A DNA stretch of 64,000 nt, from assembly GCA_016209885.1 (NCBI GenBank), contig JACQVF010000078.1:1-64000 (forward strand), read 5' to 3'. Below are positions 32,096 through 40,337 of the stretch, one piece after another. The notes beneath the pieces were generated by a model, which did not search any database, was not told the DNA's origin, and saw nothing but the letters and a program-made list of their open reading frames with translations. The position numbers and the translations under genes were made by a program. Source of the DNA: Gemmatimonadota bacterium (GTDB taxonomy: Bacteria > Gemmatimonadota > Gemmatimonadetes > Longimicrobiales > Gaopeijiaceae). Position 1 is the stretch's first letter; the number at the start of each line of letters is the position of its first letter.

Positions 32096-32584
32096 TCAAG
32101 AGTCTAGGACCGAGTCGTCCATGTCGCGGGGATCCTCCTCCTTTCCCATCCGTCGGGCGTGCTCCGGCGTCAGGGGCTGGCGTCCGCGGTAGCCGGCGTC
32201 GACCTCGTGCCAGGCCGCGAGCCCCGGCTCGTCGACACGCCAGCAGAGAAAGACCCACCGACCCTCGAACACCGTGGGGAAATCCACCAGGCCGTACTCG
32301 AGGCCGCCCTGCGGAAAACGGAGCCCCCGCCCCCGAATCTCCCGCTCCACCAGCTCCTCGATGGCGCGCACCGCACGGCGGATGGCCGCCCGATGCTCCA
32401 GGTATTCGTCGTGGTCCGGGTTCCCCGGACGCGCCACCGCCTCGCCCCACAGCACATCGAGCACCTGCAACTTCTCGTACCGCACCCGCACCCGCCGCTG
32501 CTCGTCCGCGATCCGCTCGAAGGCCGCGCGCAGCACCGGAATCAGCGCATTCGCCTCCTCCACGGTGAACGCCCTTCGCTCCAT
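32096..32584 (-). CDS. DUF2203 family protein
   Basis: 162 residues from ATG 32584 (GTGGAG upstream); earlier in-frame starts add poor sequence. DUF2203 features: RRAFTVEEANALIPVLRAAF, ELVEREIRGRGLRFPQGGLE, GLVDFPTVFEGRWVFLCWRV and DEPGLAAWHEVDAGYRGRQP. It is a small cytoplasmic protein of unknown activity, found across many bacteria. It precedes the acyl-CoA dehydrogenase on the same strand by 116 bases. Confidence 0.85.
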   Translation of the reverse strand: MERRAFTVEEANALIPVLRAAFERIADEQRRVRVRYEKLQVLDVLWGEAVARPGNPDHDEYLEHRAAIRRAVRAIEELVEREIRGRGLRFPQGGLEYGLVDFPTVFEGRWVFLCWRVDEPGLAAWHEVDAGYRGRQPLTPEHARRMGKEEDPRDMDDSVLDS

Positions 32585-32990
32585 CGCTCCACGTTCGCGG
32601 GAGAACGCCAAGGCTCGCAGCTCGGGCGGTACGTCCGCCGGATCGCGCCAACCTAATGCGTGGAGCACGATCCGGCCATAGCGTCCTCTGTCTCTCTATC
32701 TCCGCCCGGACCTCGGCCCACCGCGCAGCGCCCGCTCCTCGCGGCACGGGGGGGGAGATCAATGTCCTGAAGGACCGGGCGGTGGTCGAGCTTGTCAACC
32801 TCCGGTTCATTGCCGACCATTACGGAGTGCCGCCCGAGCGCGTACTGGAGCTCCGCTCGAAGGGGCACGGAATCCTGGCGGTTCACGATCACGCCCGGCG
32901 GGTTGCGCAGGGGCACCGGAGCGGGAAGCGTCCCGGCTGAGGCCGGCACGGTGTCCGCGCCTGACCGGGCAGCGGTGTGGCGATCCGGTC

Positions 32991-33656
32991 ATGTGCGGAC
33001 GGTACACGCTGACGGCCGACAGCGACGCGCTACTCGAGGAGTTCGGGCCGGCGCGTCTCCTGGTCGTACACAAGCCGCGCTACAACATCGCGCCCACGCA
33101 GGAGGCGCCTGTCCTGGCGGCGAAGGACGGCCAGCGATACATCGTCGGCTTCCGCTGGGGGCTCATCCCCTACTGGGCTCGGGACCCGGCGATCGGGAAC
33201 CGCATGATCAACGCCCGGGCGGAGACCGCGGCCCGGAGACCCGCCTTCCGCCGCGCGTTCGAGCGCCGGCGCTGCGTTGTGCTCGCGGACGGGTTCTACG
33301 AGTGGACGAAGGAATCGGGCGGGAAGTGGCCCATGCTCGTCCGGCTCAAGGCCGGGGGCCTGTTCGGGATTGCGGGACTGTGGGACCGCTGGCGCCCGCC
33401 GGGCGGCGGCCAGCCTTTCCGCACCTTCACGATCCTGACCACGGACGCCAATGACCTGCTGCGCCCGATCCACGACCGCATGCCCGCCGTACTCCCGCCC
33501 GAGGCTTGCGACCGCTGGCTGGACCCGCGGGCGGACCCCGCTTCGCTGCTCGAGCTCCTGCGTCCCCATGCGAGCCAAGAGCTCGACGTATACCGGGTTT
33601 CCCGACTGGTGAACTCGCCCGAGAACGACCGGCCGGAGTGCGTCGAGCCAGTATGA
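32991..33656 (+). CDS. SOS response-associated peptidase (SRAP, YedK/HMCES-like)
   Basis: 221 residues. All key SRAP residues are present: Cys2 (MCGRYTLTA), which after Met removal forms a thiazolidine crosslink with abasic sites in single-stranded DNA; N32 (YNIAPTQ); E104 (ADGFYEWTK); and H161 (LRPIHDRMP). It shields abasic sites during replication and may also cleave the protein-DNA bond autocatalytically. The length matches the family. No SOS box was identified. It is followed by a MOSC protein 41 bases on. Confidence 0.93.
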   Translation: MCGRYTLTADSDALLEEFGPARLLVVHKPRYNIAPTQEAPVLAAKDGQRYIVGFRWGLIPYWARDPAIGNRMINARAETAARRPAFRRAFERRRCVVLADGFYEWTKESGGKWPMLVRLKAGGLFGIAGLWDRWRPPGGGQPFRTFTILTTDANDLLRPIHDRMPAVLPPEACDRWLDPRADPASLLELLRPHASQELDVYRVSRLVNSPENDRPECVEPV

Positions 33657-33697
33657 GGTGCGACGCCGCTGGCACCCGCTGAGAGGAGAACACGGGG

Positions 33698-34159
33698 ATG
33701 GCCGCACATATCGTCTCCATCCACATCACGCCCGCTGCTGGCGCCGCGATCAGATCCGTGGCCGAGGCGCGCGCTGTCCCGGGGAAGGGGCTCGAGGGCG
33801 ATCGCTACGCCACGGGCACAGGATTCTATTCCGGCAACCCGCGCGGGCACGACGAGATCACGCTCATCGAGGTGGAGACGATCGAAGCCCTGGCCCGCGA
33901 CCACGCCATCACCATCGGCCCGGGCGACGCCCGCCGCAACCTCGTGACCCGGGGCGTGGCGCTCAACCACCTGGTGGGCAGAGAATTCCGGGTGGGAGAG
34001 GTGCGCCTCCGGGGGCTCCGCCTCTGCGAACCCTGCGGCCACCTGGAGTCACTCACCCAACCGGGCGTGAAAAGCGCGCTCGTCCACCGCGGCGGTCTCC
34101 GCGCACAGCTCCTCACGGAAGGCACGATCCGGGCGGGCGATCCCGTGCAAGAGACGTGA
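33698..34159 (+). CDS. MOSC domain protein
   Basis: 153 residues; GAGGAG lies upstream of the ATG. MOSC family signatures: GLEGDRYATGTGFYSGNPRG, HDEITLIEVETIEALAR, RRNLVTRGVALNHLVGREFR and RLCEPCGHLE with the conserved Cys that binds molybdenum or activated sulfur (CEPCGH). MOSC domains occur in molybdenum-cofactor sulfurases and related sulfur carriers or reductases. As a stand-alone domain, its partner is unknown. The GLEGDRYA motif is complete, so it should be active. Confidence 0.88.
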   Translation: MAAHIVSIHITPAAGAAIRSVAEARAVPGKGLEGDRYATGTGFYSGNPRGHDEITLIEVETIEALARDHAITIGPGDARRNLVTRGVALNHLVGREFRVGEVRLRGLRLCEPCGHLESLTQPGVKSALVHRGGLRAQLLTEGTIRAGDPVQET

Positions 34160-34454
34160 CCCCCGCACTGGCGGTGGCCTACGCGGGCGCGCCGCCGCCC
34201 CGTGGAACCCAAGAACAGACCCGGGGCTCCGTCTCGCCGGCGTGACCTGCCGCTTCCGCATCCGCCGGCGGATCCCGTCTGACCGGCCGCGCCGCGGCCG
34301 CGGGAGGCGGCACCTGCACCCCCAGCGCGCACGCGGGTGCGTGCACGAACACAAATTTACAGCTTACTATTCTTATTCTATCCCGCTATAGGGGTGTGAA
34401 GAGGTCAAAAGGCATGAGGCGCGACGTGAGGGTGCTCAGAGGATTGGCGAGCGT
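34160..34454. other. Convergent intergenic region with terminator-like hairpin and AT-rich tract
   Basis: GCACGC/GCGTGC (about 34328-34343) forms a six-pair hairpin with a four-base loop, followed by ACGAACACAAATTT. A clearly AT-rich stretch then runs 34346-34399. No coding frame is convincing. Confidence 0.4.
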
Positions 34455-34859
34455 TCACTCAACGATGACGGTGGCCTGGATGAAGGGGTGCGGCACGCAG
34501 TGGTAGGGGAAGGTTCCCGGCCGATCGAACGTGCGAGAGTAGGTAGCTCCCGGCTGCAGGAGAGGCGAGTCCCAGAGCGCGGCGTCGGACGTACTGGTGT
34601 GGGGGGCGATGTTCTCGGGCTCGCAGTTCACCCAGGTGACCGTGGTGCCGCGGGGGACGCGGAGGGTTCGTGGGTGGAATGCGAAATTCCGGATGGCTAC
34701 GAGGGCCTGGACGGAGCCCACGACGGTAGAGCCGACGCCGATTCGGCACTCGCCCTCGGGGGGTGCGGTGACGTCCTCTTTTTCGGAGAAGCAGGCGAGG
34801 GTGACGGCCGCGACGGCGGCGGCAGCGAGCGCAGCTCCCAGAGGCAGTCGGGCGATCAT
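34455..34859 (-). CDS. Cupredoxin (plastocyanin-like) lipoprotein
   Basis: 134 residues. Signal peptide and lipobox (AAVAAVTLAC) give a lipid-anchored mature protein. The cupredoxin fold is shown by IRNFAFHPRTLRVPRGTTVT, WVNCEPENIAPHTSTSD (first His ligand) and RTFDRPGTFPYHCVPHPF (Cys and second His ligand). The usual axial Met is replaced by Ile after HPF in this copy. The domain probably carries copper for electron transfer on the cell surface. A closely similar domain ends the neighbouring upstream protein, 54 bases away, suggesting duplication. Confidence 0.85.
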   Translation of the reverse strand: MIARLPLGAALAAAAVAAVTLACFSEKEDVTAPPEGECRIGVGSTVVGSVQALVAIRNFAFHPRTLRVPRGTTVTWVNCEPENIAPHTSTSDAALWDSPLLQPGATYSRTFDRPGTFPYHCVPHPFIQATVIVE

Positions 34860-34913
34860 GGGTCCGGTGCGGTTTCCTGTGGATCGGGCGGTTCCGGCGT
34901 GGCTCAGTGCGGT

Positions 34914-35978
34914 TCAGCGCACGACCACGACCCCGGTCATGAAGGGGTGTGGCGTACAGTGGAACGGGTACGTGCCCGGTCGCTCGAAGGTGCGGCGCCA
35001 GCTCTTGCCGGGCTCGATGAGCGGCGAGTCCCAGGCGCCGTCGTCCGCTGTGGACGAGTGCGGTAGCGGGTCCCCGTTGGTCCACTCTACGGTGGTTCCG
35101 GCCGTCACCTCGATTCGCGGCGGCTCGAACCGGAATCCCTTCATCTCGATAGTGATGAGTTCTGCCGCTGCTGGGGCCGTGGCCCCTTCGCCTTCCGGCC
35201 GCCTGCGGCCGCCAAGGTAGCGCGAGATGGTCACTGGGATCGTGAACTCGAATCCGTACCGTACGCGGTCCGCTCCTCGGGACGCACCCTGGAGCGTTCC
35301 GGTGGTCGTGTTCGCCGCGTGGAGCGAGACGGTATGGGGCGTGTAGGGGATGGCGATCTGCAGGCCGACTCCCCACGCCGCTCCCTCGCCGTCGTCGCGG
35401 TCGAGGAGCGACGCCACGTCCCCGGCGAGGGCGAGGGAGCTTCCCAGGCGCAGGGTCAGGCCCCCGGCCAGGGCGAACCGCGCGGAGTCGGCCGCGTAGC
35501 CGTTCGAGAGAGCACGTGCCACAGCCAGGAGGCGTACGGGGCCCAGCCGTCGCGCGAGGGACAGCTCACCGTCCACGCTCTCCGCCGCCTGGTTGTAGCC
35601 CGCGCTCACTGCGAGGTCCAGGGGCGCGCCTGCGTCCTGGCCCAACGGCGCCAGGCGCCCGAAGAACTCCCACTCGTTCGGGGCCCCCGGCGCCACGTCC
35701 GAGCTTGTGGCATACTGGAACCCGACGAGCGTGCGGCCCGGCGTTCGCGCGGCCAGTAGGAATGTGGGCGAGTTCGACACCTTGCGTGCCGGCGCGTCAC
35801 CGACGTCGAACCGATGGAGGAAATGGAAGTAGAGCGTGCCTTCCGCGCCGATCCACCCACCCGAGAGGTTCGGCGGCCGGTCCAGCACGGACTGGCAGGG
35901 CGCCGGCGTCGCTGCCAGGAGGCCCAGGGGCGCCAGGAGCGAAACCGTCGCAACTCGCCAGGCTCGGCCGGGATTCAC
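34914..35978 (-). CDS. Outer-membrane barrel-like protein with C-terminal cupredoxin
   Basis: 354 residues with a signal peptide (VATVSLLAPLGLLAATPA). Residues ~30-250 are strand-rich with alternating hydrophobics and resemble the DUF5777-type barrel family (GTLYFHFLHRFDVGD, VGFQYATSSDVAPG, LDLAVSAGYNQAAES). Residues ~265-354 are a cupredoxin: ITIEMKGFRFEPPRIEVTAG, TTVEWTNGDPLPHSSTADDG, FERPGTYPFHCTPHPFMTGV, with His-Cys-His and an axial Met. This could place a copper site beside an outer-membrane barrel for extracellular electron transfer. Barrel assignment is by pattern, not proven. Its cupredoxin closely parallels the separate lipoprotein downstream. Confidence 0.7.
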   Translation of the reverse strand: MNPGRAWRVATVSLLAPLGLLAATPAPCQSVLDRPPNLSGGWIGAEGTLYFHFLHRFDVGDAPARKVSNSPTFLLAARTPGRTLVGFQYATSSDVAPGAPNEWEFFGRLAPLGQDAGAPLDLAVSAGYNQAAESVDGELSLARRLGPVRLLAVARALSNGYAADSARFALAGGLTLRLGSSLALAGDVASLLDRDDGEGAAWGVGLQIAIPYTPHTVSLHAANTTTGTLQGASRGADRVRYGFEFTIPVTISRYLGGRRRPEGEGATAPAAAELITIEMKGFRFEPPRIEVTAGTTVEWTNGDPLPHSSTADDGAWDSPLIEPGKSWRRTFERPGTYPFHCTPHPFMTGVVVVR

Positions 35979-36050
35979 GCTGGATACCCTCCCTCAGAAA
36001 GGCCGCCTCCGCTGCACAGCCGCCGCTCCCTTCGCCCCTTGGCGTTCCGG

Positions 36051-36063
36051 CCGGAATTAGAAA
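36051..36063 (+). promoter_or_regulatory. Candidate ECF promoter element, copy 1
   Basis: CCGGAATTAGAAA differs by one base from the copy at 37457. It lies upstream of the small secreted protein and sigma-factor genes. GGAAT is typical of ECF -35 boxes. No -10 was fixed with certainty. Confidence 0.45.
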
Positions 36064-36275
36064 CGTTCGTGGTTCGCGCCGCAAGGGCAACACCCGCCCG
36101 CAGGAGCCACGGCAGCCATGCCCGGGAACTTCCGGGCGCCTCGTGCGTCGTTTCAAAAGGGAGCCGGCCGGCTCGCGTGGAGCGCGACTCGAGACAGGGA
36201 CGCCAACCCCCGAAGGGAGGATGGCCCCCGTACCGGAAGGCAGGATGGTCCCCCGTCCCCGACCTGGAGGCAGCT

Positions 36276-36452
36276 ATGACGATGAGAGCCCTTGCCGTTG
36301 CGGCCAGCTTCACCCTCTTCGCCACCCCGGCGTTCGCGCAGGCGACGGCGTCCGAGCCGGCGCAGCATTTCCAGGTCCCCGCGCGGGAGCAGGATGAGCT
36401 CGTTGCCATTGTGGAAAGCACGAAAGCGGATATCGTGGTGCGTTCCCAATGA
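36276..36452 (+). CDS. Small secreted protein (58 aa)
   Basis: GGAGG lies six bases before ATG 36276. The protein has a clean signal peptide (MTMRALAVAASFTLFATPAF, cleaving after FAQA-type site) and a ~38-residue acidic mature part (EPAQHFQVPAREQDELVAIV). It is too short for the usual gene finders but has strong start and export signals. It directly precedes the ECF sigma factor and follows the candidate promoter motif, so it may be part of that regulon or a signal for it. Confidence 0.6.
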   Translation: MTMRALAVAASFTLFATPAFAQATASEPAQHFQVPAREQDELVAIVESTKADIVVRSQ

Positions 36453-36501
36453 GGGGCGCGCCTTTCCGCTGGAACGGGAAAGCGCATCTCATACGCGCAG
36501 A

Positions 36502-37139
36502 ATGGATCAGAGTGGGGGAGGGGTTCCGGTGACGCCCCGCGAGGACGATCGGGACTGGTTCCAGGACCAGGTCCTGGCCTTCCTCCCCGACATGTACGCG
36601 ACGGCACAGCGTCTGGCGAAGAACCGGGCCGACGCCGAGGATCTGGTGGCCGAAGCGGTGGCCAAAGCGTGGGCGAACCTGGCCGCGCTCAGGGACCGGG
36701 ACCGCTTCCGCGGCTGGCTCATGCGGATCCTCACGAACGCGTTCGTGAGTGGCTGCCGCGCGGCTGCGGTGAGGCCCGAGCTCCGGTCGCCGGACGAGGA
36801 GCTGGCAGGCGAAGAGCACTTCTCCTTGTTCGAGCGTCTGCATCAACCGTTCCTGCTCTGGTGGGGGAACCCGGAGCAGGAGTTCCTGAACAAGCTCCTG
36901 CGGGAGGACCTCGAGGCGGCCATCGACTCGCTGCCGGAGGCGTTCCGCGTGGTCGTCGTGCTGGCGGACTCCAGGGCCTCGCCTATCACGAGATCGCGGA
37001 GACCCTGGAGCTGCCTGTCGGCACCGTGCGATCTCGCCTCGCCCGGGCACGTGCCCGGCTGCAGAAGTCGCTGTGGGAACACGCCCAGGACGCCGGGCTC
37101 ACGAGCAGGTCGACGAACCGCAGAACGGAGGCACGATGA
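36502..37139 (+). pseudogene. ECF sigma factor with a one-base frameshift
   Basis: From ATG 36502 (or GTG 36529, which has GGGGGAGGGG upstream) the frame gives sigma region 2: FLPDMYATAQRLAKNRADAE, DLVAEAVAKAWANL, RFRGWLMRILTNAFVS, then the start of region 4 (AIDSLPEAFRVVVVLAD). At 36968-36971 the homology jumps to another frame reading QGLAYHEIAETLELPVGTVR and SRLARARARLQ, ending at 37139. A single missing base after GCGGAC would explain it. Unless this is a sequence error or slippage, region 4 is lost and the protein is inactive. The anti-sigma gene overlaps its end (ATGA). Confidence 0.75.
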
Positions 37140-37399
37140 GCGAACTGCGGCTGCTCGCCTGCGAGGAGGCCCTGAAGCTCCTTGCCGCCTTCCTGGACGG
37201 CGAGCTCGGGGGTGACGAGCAGGATGACGTCGAGCGGCATCTCGAACGCTGCCGGAGCTGTTTCTCCCGCGCCGAGTTCGAGAAGCAGCTCAAGGCGCAG
37301 CTCGGTGCGCTCGGCCGCGAGCCGGTGCCAGCGGACTTCGGGGAGCGGATTCGCACCCTGATCGCTCGCTTCGATCGCCGCACCGGGACCGATCGCTGA
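37136..37399 (+). CDS. Zinc-binding anti-sigma factor (zf-HC2)
   Basis: 87 residues from ATG 37136, overlapping the sigma stop by ATGA. The anti-sigma zinc motif is present: CEEALKLLAAFLDGELGGDE and HLERCRSCFSRAEFEKQLKA (H-x3-C-x2-C). There is no membrane segment, so it is a soluble anti-sigma. It would bind the upstream ECF sigma factor, possibly releasing it on redox or metal stress through its zinc site. The sigma partner is frameshifted in this genome. Confidence 0.85.
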   Translation: MSELRLLACEEALKLLAAFLDGELGGDEQDDVERHLERCRSCFSRAEFEKQLKAQLGALGREPVPADFGERIRTLIARFDRRTGTDR

Positions 37400-37456
37400 G
37401 GGTGGGACGGCGGGACGGCAGCACGTTCGGCCGCCGCTATGGGTTTGCTTTCGCGT

Positions 37457-37469
37457 CCGGAATAAGAAA
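37457..37469 (+). promoter_or_regulatory. Candidate ECF promoter element, copy 2
   Basis: CCGGAATAAGAAA matches 36051-36063 in 12 of 13 positions. It lies about 80 bases upstream of the methyltransferase start, as a promoter would. The pair suggests a small regulon of the local ECF sigma factor. Confidence 0.45.
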
Positions 37470-37551
37470 ACTTAGCAGTCGCGGATATGCGCTATTGCCG
37501 TATCAGAGCCGGGATGGTCGCGGTATCGTCGCTTGAGCGAGGAGGCACGCC

Positions 37552-38397
37552 ATGGTGCTCGTCACTTCGGGTCATCGCGATATGATCTTCGATGCGGTGC
37601 GCGCCATGTACACGGCGGTCGCCCGCGAGCCGGAGCGTGGCTTCCACTTTCCGACGGGGCGGCGGGCGTGCGAGTACGTGGGCTATCCGGCGGCACAGCT
37701 CGACGCGCTGCCGGAAGCGGCCGTCGAGTCGTTCGCGGGCGTCGGCTATCCGTTCGCGGCGGACGTGGTCCGCCCGGGCGACGTCGTTCTGGACATTGGT
37801 TCGGGCTCCGGTACGGACGCGCTGATCGGCAGCCTTCTGGTGGGGCCGGCGGGCCGCGTGATCGGTCTGGACATGACCGGAGCCATGAGGGCGAAGCTGC
37901 GGGCGAACGCGGCGCTGATGGGTGCGGTGAACGTAGAGGTGCTCGACGGGAACGCGGAGGATGTCCCGCTGCCGGACGCGTCCGTGTCCGTCGTGACGAG
38001 CAACGGCGTCCTCAACCTGGTTCCGGACAAGCCGAGGGCGGTCGCGGAGATTTTCCGCGTGCTGCGTCCGGGCGGGCGAGTCCAGATCGCGGACATTGTG
38101 GTGGAAATGGAGCCCTCGGCGGCGTGCCGGGCACAGCCGCAGCTCTGGGCGGAATGCATCGTGGGCGCCACGACGAAGGGCGACTACCTGGAGATGTTCC
38201 GCGTCGCGGGCTTCCACGAGGTCGAGGTGCTCCGCGAGCTCGACTACTTCGCGGCGAGCTCGAGCGAGGAGACGAGGAAGGTTGCGGGGTCGTTCCGTGC
38301 GCACGCGGTCGTGCTTCGGGCGATTCGCGGAGCGCGCATCGCGGAGCAGTCATCGCGAAGCCCTCGCCCGTCCGCCTACCCCGCTGCGGATGAGTGA
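37552..38397 (+). CDS. SAM-dependent methyltransferase, ArsM-like
   Basis: 281 residues; GGAGG is upstream of ATG 37552. Class I methyltransferase motifs: VVLDIGSGSGTDALIGSLLV (motif I), VIGLDMTGAMRAKLRANAAL, VEVLDGNAEDVPLPDASVSV, SNGVLNLVPDKPRAVAEIFR and VLRPGGRVQIADIV. The order and the late conserved Cys segment (LWAECIVGATTKGDYLEMFR) resemble arsenite methyltransferases, though the full set of ArsM cysteines cannot be confirmed. It transfers a methyl group from SAM to an unidentified acceptor. It lies behind the shared promoter motif and overlaps the end of the convergent aminotransferase by 22 bases. Confidence 0.8.
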   Translation: MVLVTSGHRDMIFDAVRAMYTAVAREPERGFHFPTGRRACEYVGYPAAQLDALPEAAVESFAGVGYPFAADVVRPGDVVLDIGSGSGTDALIGSLLVGPAGRVIGLDMTGAMRAKLRANAALMGAVNVEVLDGNAEDVPLPDASVSVVTSNGVLNLVPDKPRAVAEIFRVLRPGGRVQIADIVVEMEPSAACRAQPQLWAECIVGATTKGDYLEMFRVAGFHEVEVLRELDYFAASSSEETRKVAGSFRAHAVVLRAIRGARIAEQSSRSPRPSAYPAADE

Positions 38398-39518
38398 GCA
38401 CGCCCTGCGACGCGCTCGAAGGCTTTGCCGATCCGCGCCAGCGCCTCCTCCAGCTCGTCGGCCGGTGGCCCGTAGCCGATGCGGAGGTAGTGGTCCATGC
38501 CGAAGTGGTCGCCGGGCACCACGAGCACGTCCTCTTCGACCCGTAGCCGCTCCGCCAACGCGGAGGAGTTCTCGCGTGTAGCGTAGCGGAGATAGCAGAT
38601 GGCGCCCGCGTCCGGCAGCCAGTAGGTGAAGAGGTCGCCCTGGGCTGCGAGCCAATCGGCGACGATCGGCAGGTTCCGCCGCAGGATGCTCCGGGTGCGC
38701 GCCAGGATACGCTGGCGCACGGGTGGCTCGAGCGCGATGGCGGCCAGGGCGTCCGAGATCGTTGCAGGCGCGATGGTCGTGTAGTCCGTGCGAGCCCAGA
38801 GCTCTGCGGCCACGGGCTCGGGGGCGACGATCCACCCGAGGCGGAGCCCCGGCAGGCCGTAGGCTTTCGAGAGCGAGTTGGTGACGATGACCCTGTCGTA
38901 GCTTCCCCAGAACGATGGGGTCTCGGCGCCGTCCAGCTCGGCGCCGCCGTAGACCTCGTCGGCCAGGATCCACGCGCCCACTCGCTCCGCCTCGGCCACG
39001 ATGGCGTCCATCGCTTCGGGCGTGAGGGCCGCCCCCGTCGGATTGTTCGGGTTCGTCACCAGGATGAACCGGGCTCCCCGCTCGAGGGCGGCGTGTAGCT
39101 CGTCGAGATCCGGCTGCCAGCCACTTTCCTCGCGGAGGTGAAAGGGCAGCGGCGTGCCGCCCGCGCTCTGCACGAGCCCGGGCACCTGCATGTAGTTCGG
39201 AAGCATAACGGCGGCCGTGCGCCCCGCCTCCGTCAGGTACCACGTGGAGACGAAGTTGGCCTCGGCACCACCCGCGGCGGCGACTACGCAGCCGTCCGTC
39301 GCCCCCGGGTACAGCGCGGCGATCCGCTCGCGCAACGCGTCGGTCCCGTTCGACTGGTCGTAACCCAGCCGAATGCTCCCCACGTCGAGACTCGACCCCG
39401 CGAGCTCCAACAGCTCGCGCACCGTCATGGGGTATACTCCGCTCTCGGACAGGTTGAGGCGGACCCGGTGCTCGTACGTGGACTGCCATCGTTCCATGCG
39501 GAAAGGCACGAAGCCCAC
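38376..39518 (-). CDS. PLP-dependent class I/II aminotransferase
   Basis: 380 residues from GTG 39518, chosen because GGAGG (39526-39530) is 7 bases upstream; the longer ATG frame adds unlikely sequence. Family features: SIRLGYDQSNGTDALRERIA, AALYPGATDGCVVAAAGGAE, ILVTNPNNPTGAALTPEAMD, ILADEVYGGAEL and NSLSKAYGLPGLRLGWIVAP with the PLP lysine. It would transfer an amino group between an amino acid and a keto acid. The substrate is unclear; capreomycidine-synthase-like and aspartate-type enzymes are alternatives. Confidence 0.88.
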   Translation of the reverse strand: MGFVPFRMERWQSTYEHRVRLNLSESGVYPMTVRELLELAGSSLDVGSIRLGYDQSNGTDALRERIAALYPGATDGCVVAAAGGAEANFVSTWYLTEAGRTAAVMLPNYMQVPGLVQSAGGTPLPFHLREESGWQPDLDELHAALERGARFILVTNPNNPTGAALTPEAMDAIVAEAERVGAWILADEVYGGAELDGAETPSFWGSYDRVIVTNSLSKAYGLPGLRLGWIVAPEPVAAELWARTDYTTIAPATISDALAAIALEPPVRQRILARTRSILRRNLPIVADWLAAQGDLFTYWLPDAGAICYLRYATRENSSALAERLRVEEDVLVVPGDHFGMDHYLRIGYGPPADELEEALARIGKAFERVAGRAHSSAAG

Positions 39519-39757
39519 AGCGAAACCTCCACATGTGGTAGGGAGTTCGGGCGACGGGATAGGGTAGAGAAACCATTGCGTGCCGGCAACGGGTGACGGA
39601 TCGAGGGCGAGCCGGCGAGCTCGGGATTCGCGAATGGCCAATAGGGATCCGGGACAGGCCGTCCGGGACCCTGGGGTTCGTCACGCAGTAGCGGCTCTAC
39701 ATTCGCCCGGCTGCGAAGCCCGGCGGCTCCTCGCTCGGCCTCCGTGGATTGGGGGCG

Positions 39758-39847
39758 TCACTGTCGCCTCCTCAGTCGCTCCGGCGGGGGCTCGATCACC
39801 TCCGGCTCGTAGCTTTGGCGCAGCGTGAGGTAGCTGTGGGCCAGCAT
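39758..39847 (-). CDS. Short 29-codon frame, probable gene fragment
   Basis: Frame MLAHSYLTLRQSYEPEVIEP continuing to PPERLRRRQ-stop. Its composition looks like the tail of a real protein rather than random GC-rich frame, but it has no ribosome-binding site and no recognised family. It may be the C-terminal scrap of a larger gene cut near the tRNA repeat. Confidence 0.2.
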   Translation of the reverse strand: MLAHSYLTLRQSYEPEVIEPPPERLRRRQ

Positions 39848-39896
39848 GAGTGACGACGGCGGCTACTTTGTACGGGAAGAAAAGGAAGGACGTGAG

Positions 39897-39929
39897 GAAG
39901 GTCACAGGTTCGAATCCTGTCGGGCGTAT
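39897..39929 (+). repeat. 33-bp tRNA 3'-end direct repeat, copy 2 (att-like)
   Basis: Exact copy of 3842-3874, including the T-arm and 3' acceptor strand, with no tRNA 5' half. Flanking bases differ (C then T around copy 1; G then C around copy 2), so identity ends sharply at the 33 bases. Confidence 0.6.
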
Positions 39930-40325
39930 CCCACGGCAAGCGGCCGCTTCGCGACCGGACGAGAGAGCCGCTTTTCATCCCCGCCGCCGCCACGATCGGC
40001 GCCCCGCGCAGCACTGCGCCGGCCAGGGCACAGGGAAGCGCAATCGTGACGGCCGGCGCACTGGCGGCTATGTTTATCAGGAGGGCCTGTGGATGGTGGC
40101 GCATCGTTCCTACCATGCGTTGCGCCCGATTTCCAGATTACAATGATTGCGGATCCGGAGCGGTTGGAGGAGCTGGAGCGGTCCTGGCAGCGTCCCGGAT
40201 GAGGCGTGCGGTCGAAGAAATCGTCCACAGCCTTGAACGTCTGGACCCAGCGATCGAAACCTCGCCAACCCCGACGCGCAGCATAGCATACCGCAGCGTA
40301 CTCGCCCACTCGCCTGCTCCCCCCC

Positions 40326-40331
40326 TATAAT
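40326..40331 (+). promoter_or_regulatory. -10 box immediately before apgM (leaderless start)
   Basis: A consensus TATAAT ends six bases before the GTG start. Transcription would begin at or next to the start codon, and no ribosome-binding site is visible. No good -35 was found. A leaderless mRNA is the simplest reading. Confidence 0.5.
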
Positions 40332-40337
40332 TCCGCC

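Larger units (their letters stand above)
39519..40337. other. 819-bp region without a clear gene
   Basis: It holds the second 33-bp tRNA-derived repeat (39897-39929), a short minus-strand frame at 39758-39847 and a -10 box near 40326. Other open frames are shadows. This would be the right end of any island delimited by the tRNA repeats, but no integrase is present. Confidence 0.5.

Noticed and set aside
32782-32940. Plus-strand frame with ADHYGVPPERVLELRSKG
   Set aside because: Reads partly like a short helical domain, but there is no start with a ribosome-binding site and no family I can name. Not listed as a gene.
39902-40309. Minus-strand frame ending in ARQDSNL
   Set aside because: This peptide is a familiar translation of tRNA T-arm DNA and does not indicate a protein.
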